From: Paratinospora sagittata
Taxonomy: Eukaryota > Streptophyta > Magnoliopsida > Ranunculales > Menispermaceae
DNA length: 64,000 bases
Reading direction: 5' to 3'
Assembly (NCBI GenBank): GCA_035771175.1
Contig: CM069602.1
Location: forward strand, 13,663,116 to 13,727,115
Below are positions 10,621-22,700 of this stretch, piece after piece; the first letter of the stretch is position 1, and every line of letters begins with the position of its first letter. The position numbers and the translations under genes are program-made. Under the pieces are notes generated by a model. That model saw only the letters and a program-made list of their open reading frames with translations. It did not search any database and was not told the DNA's origin.

Positions 10621-12530
10621 ATATACATTTCCTGGATTTTAGATCCGACTTTGTTCTTTCTTGGGCATTAAACATAATATATGCAGGACATCCAAAAATG
10701 TGCAAGGCAGAATAATCAGCTGGTTTACCAGTTCACATTTCCATCGGTGTCTTCAACTCAATTGTTGTTAATGGAGACCGATTTAACACCTAACGTGTGG
10801 TTTTGATTACTTCTGCCCAAAATGGTTTCTCCAGATCTGCAGTTCTCAACATTGCTCTAGTCTTGTTGAGTAGAAAGTTCATCCGCTCTGCCACTCTATT
10901 TTGTTGTGGAGTGTATACTATCATGAACTACCTTTTAATGCCTTCTTGTCTACAAAACGCATCAAATTCATTGCTGATATATTGCCTTCCATTGTCTGTC
11001 CTCAAACATTTGATCGGCTTCCTGGATTCAAGTTCTACCCGCGCTTTGAAAGCTTTAAAAGTCTCAAATACAGATGCCTTATTCTTTATTGGATACACCC
11101 AACATCTCCTCGAGAAGTCATCAATAAAGGATACAAAGTATCTTGCTCCTCCTTTGGATAATACTGGTGCTTCCCAAACATCAGAATGAATTAAGGCTAG
11201 AATGGACTTACTTCTGGCATTTGACTTGCCAAACTTCAACCTATGCTGCTTACTGGTAACACAATGCTCGCAAAAAGGTAAATTTACTGATTTTAGCCCA
11301 AGAAGTAGTTTTTCGTCAGAGAGAATCTTCAACCCTCGTTTAAACATGTGGCCTAATTTGCGATGCCACATCATCAACGAATCTTCTTCTTGACATGTTG
11401 ATGCAACAGATGCATTGCCTTCCTGCAGAGGTTTCCCAAAGAGCTTATACAGGTTCGAAGCAATCTTTTCAGCTTTCATTACTGCCAGCGCACTTTTGAC
11501 ACTTTTCATGATCTCGTTCTCCACATGTATCTTACGGCCAAGATCATCTAATTGTCCCATCGACAACTGATTTTTCATCAATTTTTTCACGTCGTACCCC
11601 TTGTATAGTGCGAACAACACCATCATGCATCTTTAGCTTGATAGTGCCAATGCCAGCGATCTCTAAGGCATGATCATTCCCTATATACACAAATCCTCCT
11701 AAGATAGGTTCATATGTATGGAATCTAGGTTGTCGTTGAATCCATTAGGCAGACTTCAGACAACTGTTTTCTGCCTTCAGACACTATGATCACCTCACTG
11801 TACAAAATTACGCCATCCTCTGAGGTACTTACTATACATCATTGAGAACTTGATGACTAAAGAGTTTTTCCCTTGTCATCACCACTCTTCTTATTTAACC
11901 AACACTCCCTTTTGACGTGCCTTTTCTAACCACAATTGTAGCACTTGACGTTCTTACTTCTAGACTTTGACATGGTTTGACTCCCATAGGTGCCACGTTC
12001 CATTGATCTGCCTCTTGTCATAAATGGAGCCTCACTTTGCTTAGATGTCACCAAGTTGTCTTCCTTACTTTTGCGCCTATTTTCTTCTTCAAGAACTGCG
12101 ACAACAACTTTATTGAAAGATAAATTTGTGGAATTGTTGATGAGATTTGTGATGAGATGATCATACAAGTCAGATAGACTTTGAAGTACAATTTTCATAT
12201 GTTCAATTTCATCAACTTTGAAATCCAACTTTATAAGTTTGGAAAACAAAGTCTCTATGGTGTTGATGTGGTCCGTTACTGAAGTGGACTCATCCATATG
12301 AAGATTATATAATCTCCATTTTAAGAAGATCTTGGTGTGTAGCCACTTGGATTCGTATATGTTATTAATTTTATCCCATATTTCTTTGGTTGTATTCAAC
12401 CTGTCAATACTGGACAATATAGCATATTCCAGTGACAAATGTAGATGACATTGCTGTCCATCTTCTTCCATTCCTTATCATCAGTGATTTCTACTGGTCT
12501 GTCTCTAATTGCTTCCAAACAATTCTCCTA
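10621..12530 (-). pseudogene. Copia gag-pol fragment, broken
   Basis: On the minus strand, in order, come the Gag UBN2-type domain (starting about 12530, with TTKEIWDKINNIYES), a zinc knuckle (CYNCG near 11926, followed by a stop), a decayed protease region, the GAG-pre-integrase domain (MMWHRKLGHMFKRGLKIL, with CEHC) and the integrase core (HSDVWEAP, FIDDFSRRCWVY, LRTDNGRQY; 10928-11626). It then continues out of frame to about 10640, with the conserved WTGKP...HIFGC stretch readable by eye. RT and RNase H are absent. Several stops and frameshifts make it inactive. Confidence 0.82.
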
Positions 12531-12534
12531 CCTC

Positions 12535-12965
12535 AAAAGCGCTGTGATTTTGGGCAACAGGCTCGCGATTCCTCATAATGTTGAGGAAGGTCTATCCTTA
12601 TCTCATCTCACTAGCCTGTCAAAGATGGAGAAGGGGGTTGGTTTGATAGCCTCATATGCTACACTCTGGTCTCTTTGGTTAGAAAAAAACAGGAGGATTT
12701 TTAACAACAGGTCTAAGGAAGTACACCACTTGTGGGTGGACATAATCTTTTTGGTGGCCAATCTATCCCTAGTTGGATGTTGAATTGAAGTAATTGCTTG
12801 TATTAAGGTTTTAAATGCTAACTCCAAATGTATGGGATTTCTTTTCTTTTTTGGGAGCTAGTAGAGAGCACCAGCACCACTGGTGCTTGCCACTTCTATG
12901 TAAACATTATCCTCATACACATAACATAAGCATATTTTGTTTCTGTTCAAAAAAAAAAAAAAAAC
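12535..12965 (+). mobile_element. LINE 3' end with poly-A tail
   Basis: The plus-strand reading TLWSLWLEKNRRIFNNR is the characteristic C-terminal stretch of plant L1-type LINE ORF2. About 180 bp of 3' UTR follows, ending in an A-tract at about 12949-12965. The 5' end is truncated close to the copia gag fragment (about 12530). I saw no clear TSD. Confidence 0.7.
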
Positions 12966-13296
12966 AAAAAACAAAAAAGTGATGCGTATTTGTAATTGAA
13001 TAAATATTTGCTAGTCAATCTCTGGAACAACAAGGTCACTGTTTTTTTTTCCTATTTCTTCTGCTAGTATATATATCTAGTGATTATGTATGCATATTTA
13101 TGTGTATACGGAAATATAAAACAATAAATAATAAATAAATAAATATAAAAATCATGCATCGTTACATAACTCAATGCCATCCTAATACAATGCACAAAAG
13201 ATGATGGGAATGCATGACTTTAATACAATCTCAATACAATCCAATGGTGATGGATAACGCTATGTGCCACCACAATAAATTTAGTGTTGTTCTAAA
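12966..13296. other. Upstream intergenic DNA of the kinase gene
   Basis: AT-rich, with a short (ATAA)n-like run at about 13122-13146 and repeated ATACAATG words. No gene. Confidence 0.6.
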
Positions 13297-13796
13297 AAAA
13301 ATTATATTATTTCAACTAATATTCGGACCCTAGCTCCCGCCATTTCTCCTCTGCTCTATTGGCGCTCGCTCGCTAGCTCTCCAATGGCTTTATTTGCAGA
13401 TGAAGAAGCTCTCTCTCCAATCTCCTCCATTTATGGATTTTCGTTTGAAACCCTAATTATCTCTCTTTTCCTCGTCAAAATATTTCACTGTGTTTCTGGA
13501 AACACATCTTTTATCCAATCTCGCAATGCGTCATCAAGAAGGCGAGTGCACCAGTCAACGCAGTTCTCTATCATCCGTGTGAACTTTTGGGCAATAAGGG
13601 GTTTCTTTGTTTCTTTCCCCAAATTTTTTTATTATTTACGCGTTAGTTGACTCATAAGATAATCGCGCAAACGCTGCTTGGTTCTCTCTTTCAAGTCATC
13701 TTTTCGATGTGCGAGCTAAAATTAACGCGAAACGACGGAATCTTGGCATCTGGGGAGCTCAAATTCCGGTGTGATTGAGCTTGTAAAGCTGATAAT
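13297..13796 (+). promoter_or_regulatory. Promoter and 5' leader of the kinase gene
   Basis: A TATA-like ATTATATTATTT at about 13303 is followed about 30 bp later by a pyrimidine-rich start region (CCATTTCTCCTCTGCTC, 13340 onward), the usual layout of a plant promoter with a Y patch. The leader to the ATG at 13797 is about 450 nt and contains upstream ATGs. An in-frame TGA (13776-13778) closes the frame directly before the ATG, supporting that start unless an unseen upstream exon is spliced in. Position of the transcription start is inferred. Confidence 0.5.
13384..13650 (+). other. Upstream ORF, 88 codons, in the kinase leader
   Basis: The ATG at 13384 sits in a strong plant context (CCAATGGCT). 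It opens an 88-residue frame beginning MALFADEEALSPISS, with a hydrophobic stretch around residues 24-36. It ends before the main ATG, whose own context (AATATGAC) is weaker. It has no recognised domain. It may act as an inhibitory uORF, be removed by a leader intron, or be chance. Confidence 0.35.
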
Positions 13797-16700
13797 ATGA
13801 CCAATATAACGTATTTTTATACGGTTGTTCGAGATGATTGCAGCTCAGTTGATGAGAGTAGTTCTGGATCACAGGTCTCGGTGGATCAGGCGGAATTGGA
13901 GAGTAATTTAGGGCAGGAAAATGGATTGAGATCGGGGCTTAAGCCGACCTGGTTTTCGGTTTTTGGCAAGGGTTGTTTTAATTTTGGTAGATCAATGACC
14001 TTGTCTGGTTCTTCTGATTTGAAGGGTGAGAATAGTGGCACCAGTAATGACAACACCAAGGTTCAGGAGGGAGAGGAAGAGGAGAGAAGGTGGTTTAAGA
14101 CGGTTAAGAATCAGAGGCCAAATATTATGCCTAATCATGTACATGCTGAGCTGATTGGAGCTGGATGGCCTTCTTGGCTTTCACTAGTTGCTGGTGAGGC
14201 CATCATGGGTTGGGTTCCTCGCCGTGCGGATACTTTTGAGAAACTTGACAAGGCGAGTAGATATTGGGTTAATGGATTTTCTTCTTGTTGTTTCACTTCA
14301 TCATGTGTTCCTTAGGTTATACAAATTTATATATTTTTTTTTGATAAGATATACATTTATATTTCATCTAATCATTTTGCAACAATTTGCTATACGAATT
14401 TTAAAAAAAACCAGTTATTAAAGATACTTTTTGCTTGTCATGATCTTCTTCCTTAGGTTTCCATATCTTGCAATTCTCCATCACCAAATATTGTAGTGAT
14501 AAATATAAATATTTGTTTTGTGCTTTCAATCTCTTTTTAGGAAATTAATGGATTTAATTGTAGCACAACTGTGTGATGGTCAAGGAAATTTATTATGGAA
14601 AGTGATGCCAAAATGTATGAGGATTTTATTTGGCTTATCTGCAAAAGAGTTATTTCTTTGGGTCTCACACAGTTATTTTCTCAAATCCTTTAGAGAGAAC
14701 TAAGTCTTTTGTTCCTTTCTTACGCATTATTATTAAAATTTCATATATCCAAACAAGCTCTAGAAATGCTTCATTAGGCACCAAAGACAAGCCAATGCTC
14801 AAAAACAATTATTTCCAATTTTCCTAAAAGTTGGAAGTAGCAGATAATTCAAAATAATATTTTATTTGGGGCCCTAGGGCAATGTTAAGAGTTGTTGTTG
14901 TGTGATCAGATGGTCACTGGTTTGAGTCGTGAAAATAGTCTCTTGTGATGCTGGGTAAGAGTGTGTACAATAGACCAAAGTTGTCTGACCCTTCTCCGGG
15001 ACTCCGCGTAGACGTGCACTAGGCTACCATTTATATTTTGTTGGTCTTATCGTTTTCGATTCACAACTTAAGAGTACACTTAAACAATGAGATGCAACTT
15101 GGAGGGAGCACTTGTAATAATCTTATTTTAATATTTTCAGTCCTTTGGTTGGTTGTGTGAATGGTTTTATATGGGGCTGGAGACTTTCTTTAGCAGCCTA
15201 TAGTCTTTGCTGAATTTGGAACTGTTCTTCTTAGTAGGTCCTATGAGGAACAAGCTTCAAGGAGAGCATTCACAGCTTATATTTGAAAGATGTTGATAAT
15301 CAACAAACCAATTATGAAAACAATTTTCTTAGCCCGATGTAAAGGTTAGACTAAAGAAGTGCTACTTGTTATTTGTTAAGTATCTGGCTCTTTGCTAGTA
15401 GGGTGGTGGACTCTATTTTTAGGCATTGTAAGGACTTCAGGTGGCTTCATTTTAGTTGCCTGTGTTTGGTATCCAATTTAAATCCAGTTTTCTGTATTTA
15501 AAAACAAAAAATTGAAAAAAGTTTTTTAGTTTGATAGGATTTAAAAACCGTTTTTAGAAAAAAGCTAAGAAAATGACTTGTTTTTAGAAAACATACAAAT
15601 GTTGTTTTTTGAGTTTTTTCTTGTACTTAATGGGACCCACTTAAGCTTTTTTCCACTTAATTTGTATGAAATCTTGAACAAACCAAACAAGTTTTCTTTT
15701 TTTTTTTTGAAGTTTGGAAACAATTCTTGAATATGATGCCAAACATAAATTTAAAAACTATAAATCAACTAAAAATGAGATCATATTTTATATTTTTAAA
15801 AACTATTTTTAAATTGGATTCCAAACGCAGCTAGCTTCATATCGAGTTTTCTCTTGTGTGACTCTACTTTTGCTAGGAAAAGAAAGAGAGAATAGATACC
15901 AACCTACCACAACCATAGAATTGTTCTTTGTTCACAATTGGATCCAAGGATTGAGAAGCAGTGTTTGAGAGAAGTACTAATTTATAATTGGCATGATTTT
16001 CAATAAAGAAGATTCTGTTCTTCATTTATAATATGTATTATTCTCTGTGTTCATCCCTGTCATACTTGGTATTTGTGACACATATCCTGATTAGTGATTG
16101 TTTCTCGCTGTGCATGTGTAGGTCTTAGATATAAGTAAAAGATCACACCTTCTTGTGTTTAGAGAGCTAATTCATCTTGCTTGTTCAAGAAGTCAAATTA
16201 TTTGGTATCTGCCAGCCATGTCAGGCTTGCCAGCTTAATGCATTTATGTGCAGGGCATGAAATGGTCTACAATTGCTAGAGATGATGCCCCTTATCTGAG
16301 ATAATATGTGAGCAGTACCTAAATCATGTTGGCCTTGTCTTGATGTGGATCATGGAAAGGATATCTATTTTATGTTTAATCTTCCTGGCTTGGCCAAAGA
16401 GCAGCAATTTCTGTAGCTAGTTACTGGACTTTAGCATTCAGGGTCTTGCCTACATTCCAACTGGAGGTCCAGTCTTTGTTGGGGCTTTGCTCTTTAGTAG
16501 GGTCGTCGTTCTGTTAGCCTTGGAATTTTCTGTCAATGACTATCACAAGCAACTGCTTGCCTGTACTGCTATAGGTCAAAGAACGTTGCAAAGTCCGTGA
16601 AATGTGAACTTTGAATTTAATCTTTAGAGAGCATTGAGTTTTGAGACCTAGGCCTTCTATTTTTTTCTTTCATATCATGTTCCACTTTTTCTGTAATGCA

Positions 16701-19700
16701 ATGCTCTTTGTGGGCGCCTTTCGCTTGCCTTTGCTAACCGTGATGCATCATCTCATGATGCTATTGTCCACTTTTCTTTCTTTTTTTTGAATTCCATGCC
16801 ACATCATTGTTACAAACTTTTGATTCCCCGTGTAGCTACCTTGATTACTAGTTCTTTTAGGTGCTAAAATGTTATTTATCTTTTTGAAGTCTATAAATCC
16901 CCTGAACTATATTATTACATTTTCTGTTTCCCATCTCTCTTCTCCTTGTTACTCATGCCCTTTGAGTCTATTAACCATGACTTCTTCCACTAAGAAGATG
17001 ATTATTCTAATTTCTAAGGTGTCTTGACCTAACTATCAATGAGATGCATAAGAGTTACATGATTTTGGACTTCATCAAACTTGAGGACATTGAAGATGAA
17101 TATGAAAAATGCTTGGACGACTTCCTTGATTAAATTAAGGCAATATGGTATTTCTTTTGCCACAATTGGCAAAAAAGTTGCACCTCCACCTCTAGCTCTG
17201 GCTTCTCTAGTTCAATTGACCAAGGGCATCCTCTATTGATTACATGAGATAAACCATTTCTATGGCTCCAACATCACTGAGATTGTTTAGTGAAGGTGTA
17301 AGGAAAAGAGACTCCAACTTGGATATCTTCTACTTGCCTTCTTACATAGGTATGGACTATAATACATATTGTCAATATGATAAAATTGGTTTTTGGACAA
17401 TTTATTTGGTATTTGATCCTTGGTAAAATGGCAATCCTGAATTGAATGATTCTATTTCCAAAGGTTGGTTGTAACCTCTTCTTCTTTTCTCATTTACTTG
17501 TTTTTTCTTTTTCTTCACATCTTGTCAGTTTTTTGTTCAATCACAATGAGTCAATGATTCTTGTGTCTTCTTTCATCCATTTGTCTGGCTAAGACCTATA
17601 TTTGTTTCTGGAGGGGGTGGCAACAAGATGGGCAATTTATTGACTCCATTTGAATGGTCATATTCCAACATACTTAGAAAGGGAAGCGGAATCAATTTTG
17701 GTTTTTGTTTCATAATAAAGTGTTGGACCTTGATTGAGCAACTAGCAGTCCCTTTTATCTACGTCTCCATACAAAATACGCCCTTGAGTACCTATAATAA
17801 TGATAACATCTGTTAAAAGATACCATTTTCCTCTTCCAGTCTTCCTTACTCCCTTACATGAGAGTTTTGGGACATTCTAAATACACAATCTAAGCAAGGG
17901 ATGAATACCCTATAGACATGTGTTGCTGATTGATAACAATTGGAAGGAACACATGTCTAAACTGCACCATCAATTTGCTCTTTCAAGCTGTATTCTTGAA
18001 TGGTCTTTGGGCCCTTTTACATAATGGTAAAGCTGCTCTATTGTGATATGTAGAATACGAGTTTGGATTTGGAAATAATCTCTCCACAAAGTGGCACTAG
18101 CCAATAAGGCTACTTGCATTGACCCTTCTCTAGACTTTACCATGGCAAGGATAGCACTGTGCATTGAATTTTCTCTTCCTTATTATTGGTTTTGTTACCA
18201 TTTTTTCTTGGCATTTCGTGTAGCCAGTGCTTGAAAGTGTAGTAGAGCACACTGGAGGTTGGCCTTTGCATTTGATTTTTGGTTCTATTTTATTTGCTAC
18301 TTGAGGCTCATAGGATTATGATATCCCTTTTTAGTTGCTGATACTTTGTTATGGATCAGTGATTGCCAACGTTGCCACCTTTACTTGGAATGGAATTAAA
18401 AATGAACTTTCTCCTCCTGTCAACTACAAAATCCATAGTGATTGGATGATGCTAGAAATTGGTGGAACTAAAAGAGGTGGTTTGGTCTCACACACTTATC
18501 ATAAAATTGCTGCTAGTTGCATGAATTTGGAGGATATATCTCATTTAGCATTGGTAATAGTACCTGCTCAAGTCATAGATTCTCCTGCTCTGGCTATAGA
18601 TCATCTTTGTTGTTTTGGTGCTTGCTACTTTTGTTGCTTTTGTTGTCTCTATTGTGATTGGTGAATCTGTGGTGGCTTCCTCTTTTATCCCAATTGGTGT
18701 TGGGTTTCTTTCATCTTCATGAATTACATGTCGACTGAATGAACTAAGAATGAATGAACAAAGATAAAAGCAATGAAGAGTTGCACTTTTCAACAAGAAG
18801 GCATGGGATTCTTCAAATGTGAAAACTTACTTTCATAAAGTGATAAAGGTCTTTCGAATCGTCAACCACCTTCGCAAATCCAAGCTGTTGAGTTGCCTTT
18901 AGAAATACCAACCAACCCATTTGTATAAAAAGATGAAAAATATTCTCTGACAATCACCGTTGTCTCAAATGTGTTCTGACTTTCGAGACTCCAGGTTAAG
19001 TTAGTCTTAGTCTTCAAGGAGAGTTCTAGAAATTTATTTCATTCATTAAAAATTTTATTAAATTATGTTTTATACTGTTATTCCTTTCAAATTGTTTCTG
19101 TATACTGACATAACAAGCCCAAAACTCTGTTTTTAAAGTTTCGCCTTATCTGAGCACTACTTAGTTTGTGGCAATGACACCTGTACTTGAATGAATTTGA
19201 CATTGTTTATCTTCTTATTTCAGATTGGGCAAGGAATATATAGTAATGTTTATAAGGTTAGAGATACTTTGACTGGGAAAATTGTGGCGTTGAAGAAGGT
19301 TAGATTTGACAATTTGGATCCTGAGAGCGTGAAGTTCATGGCTAGAGAAATTCTCGTCCTCCGAAGTTTGGATCATCCAAATGTTGTCAAGTTGGAGGGT
19401 GTGGTAACAACAAGGATGTCATGTAGTTTATATCTTATATTTGAATACATGGAGCATGATTTTGCGGGTCTACTTGCAAATCCTGAAATTAAGTTTACAG
19501 AGCCTCAGGTTAATAAAGGTTTTGTTTGCATATCTTTGTATTTATATGTGTTCAAACATGCATTCATTCACTTACCTTGTATATGATAGGTAAAATGTTA
19601 CATGCATCAACTGTTGTCAGGGCTTGAACACTGTCACAACCGTCAGTTGTTACATCGTGACATAAAAGTGTCAAATCTCCTTGTTAACAATGGGGGAGTG

Positions 19701-22700
19701 CTTAAGATAGCCGACTTTGGTTCTGCTTCCTTCTTTGATAATGACCACAAGCATCCAATGACTTCTCGTGTAACCACCTTGTGGTATCGACCACCAGAGC
19801 TACTTTTGGGGGAAACTTGTTATGGTATTGGTGTAGACCTATGGAGCACAGGTTGTGTTCTTGCTGAGCTATTGGCTGGGAAACCTATCATGACTGGTCG
19901 CACAGAGGTAAATCTTGCATTTTAATATTTTGCCGAAAGTTTCTTTTACTTGAGTTTTGTCAACTCACTGCTACAATCTCCCTAGGTACATTCCTTGTTG
20001 ATCATTATGCAGATGATAGTTGTAGTTATCTTGACTAGGGTTTGAAGATCTGATAGTTATTCTGGAGAGAAATCACTTGGCTACTATTGCCAGAGATCTC
20101 GATAGAGCTTCCCTTTGTTTTTTAACCATTTGCATATGTCCTACACCTATAAGTAACTATAACATTCTTAATAATATCAGCATGTTTATTAAAATCTAGT
20201 CAACATCACTAATGAATTCACAACCACTAGTTTTTGTGCTAAAAAGTATATTCATATCAGAAGTATTATTTACAAGGTCATATATATATATGGTTCAATT
20301 GATGCTACATGCATATCCAAAATAAACTCATTAACAAGTACCTATCTTATATCCCTGAACCACTACTTTTGTGTAACAAAACTATGAGTCTTCAACACTT
20401 CTCCCTTTCTCTGGCTAAGCTTCTTCTGCAACTCGCTTGCCTTTAATTTTATATGAAAAAATGTGGTAAAAGACAATAATAATTTACCATGTCCCATACC
20501 AGAATTCTCACGTTTAGCATCATGATAATCATCTAAGCAGTTGAATAAAACATTATCAATATTATAATTTAACATTAAATAGTTCATTGGTTTCCAAAAT
20601 ATACATGAAGACTTAAAATAGGTTATATTGAAATAATAAGCATTACCATAAGAAGTCACCAGTTAACACATACTACTAAAGTTTGTGACTGCAAACAACT
20701 TCGACCAATTAAAATTTAGAATAATATCCAAAAATCTCAAACATCTCTTGTAGGTTTTCATCTGACATGCAACCCATACAATAAGCTGATTGAGAAATTA
20801 CCATTAATGACATCACTCCCAAGTGCTAACCAAACATTACAAGGATGTGTAAAATTTGTTTTTTTTTTTTTTTTTTTAATACTTGAAATTATGTAATCAG
20901 TAATCACAAAACTTAGATTTAAACTAAGGTATTCAAACTATCAGAATTTCTTATTAAAGATAAGGTATTATAAAATCTTTATTTCTGGTTTATAACATTT
21001 ATTTTACTATAAAAGTTATACTTTCCTAAAAAAATTTGAAGCCTTTTATTAGTAAAACTATTAAGATTTATAGATTTATTAGATTAACCACATTTTAACT
21101 TAATTATCAGTACTACTATTTTTAGTGGTAATTTCATAGCTAATAATCGTGAGCTCTCACCTAGGCTCTTTGAGAAGTTCAGCTCAAACGTTTTGCAAGG
21201 TAGTATACGCACAGAAACCAATCTTATGTTTTCCCATGACTGCAAGAATCTCAAGTATTGATCAATTAGGAAGAAGAAGACGCCAGGGAGGATCATGCAG
21301 AAATAGGCAATGACCACATGAAGAACATAGAAGAACATGTAAATGGTGTATAGTTGATGAGTGTAGTTCGAACATTTTTCACCTTACATGGCGAAGGCTA
21401 ATCCAATTGCTACTAGTGGATTATAACTGATATAGATAACAAAATACAAAATGTCCCATTTCTCAGTTCAATATAACACTAAAGTTCTATTTAAGGAATG
21501 CAAGAAAATGCAAAGAACTATTATCACGAGACTCAAAATTATCATCCCGCATTGGTGCATTTTAACATTCGACGTTTCCTTATTTTGTGGTGTTCCTTCC
21601 TTATATCTTTGAATAGTATAACAACATTATATATGGCTAGCGAGTCTTATAATAAGGCCAATGACATGCCAAGCATATATTGAAACATCTTCATCTCTCC
21701 CATCAACCTCCGACCCTTGTTTTTGATAGCGAAGTAAATTTTTTCTAAGAAACTAGCTTTCTCAATAAAATTTTCTAGGGTGGATTTTATCATTATTGTT
21801 TGATTAGGCACAAGATTTTTTTTTTTCCATCCATTTCATTTGAAAAGTAGCGAAAAGATGGAGTTTCATAAAGTTAAAGTCAAGCATGAGTGCAAACAAG
21901 GATATTGAAGATTTTCTCTTCAATTTTTGTTTCTCACCTCTATACGTGAGAAAATTTGGGTGGAGAAAAAGGAGGGGGCAAGAATATTTTTCAAGCAAAT
22001 CTTGATAACCAAACATCAAAATTTCTTAGTTTATTTCGAGAATTTGTTATTTTCATGAGAAAATAGAAATTTTCTCACCTATCAAACTGGCCTTCAATTC
22101 ATAATATTATTTTTCCAACTTCTTATAAAAGTTTAAATTCAGGTAGTCAAGTCAATACATCATAAAAATTATTTTTAGCGAGCTCCCATTGGAACTATCT
22201 TTCTAACATTAGTGCCAACAATCCATAATACTCACTACAATAATTTAAGTCGCATAAAAAATCCTATATCGGAATGTAACAACATTAAAAAAAATTGTTT
22301 TCAACTTAATAAATGTCCATCCAATCATATGTAGAAGGGTCCTATCTTCCATATTGATCAACTTTGCTGACACATTCAAATTAAATTTTTATACCGAGCA
22401 TATGTTTCATGGTGCCAATTATGTAGGTGAAAGGAGAACTTTATTCACAACAAGTTCGAGCATCAAAATCCTTTTTCTTTTGATCTAAATTGTAACTCAA
22501 TGTGGAGCTACCTTAGAACATAGACTAATTTAACAAGTTTCATAAATTTCTATTTAGAAACTTCTATACAAACCTTTTTAGTAAGAAACATCCCAATTAA
22601 ACTCAAAGCTTAAGGAAATCAAACCCTAAGTAGAAGAAGAATTGCTAAAACTAGAGTTTCTTACATTAACTCTTTGAACAAAACACAACACAACAAAGCC

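Larger units (their letters stand above)
14253..19223 (+). other. Kinase intron 1, probable GC-AG intron
   Basis: Exon 1 must end in phase 0, because exon 2 starts ATT GGG CAA (IGQG) right after TTTCAG. The only place that keeps the conserved FEKLDK-IGQG junction is AAG|GCGAGT, a GC donor otherwise close to the U1 consensus. The intron is about 5 kb. It holds an Au-like SINE and a TIR element; the remainder (15.9-19.2 kb) shows no recognisable gene or element to me. Confidence 0.75.

Noticed and set aside
12445..12783. Single 112-residue plus-strand gene
   Set aside because: The first half is the shadow of antisense copia gag; only the second half is real, as a LINE C-terminus.
16980..17460. 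Possible exon or gag remnant in kinase intron 1
   Set aside because: One frame gives a plausible-looking peptide ([13 protein letters not shown]) but it is short, interrupted and matches nothing I recognise.
21795..22093. MITE with GTTTGATTAGG-type ends in kinase intron 3
   Set aside because: End similarity is only about ten bases with gaps and no TSD was found.
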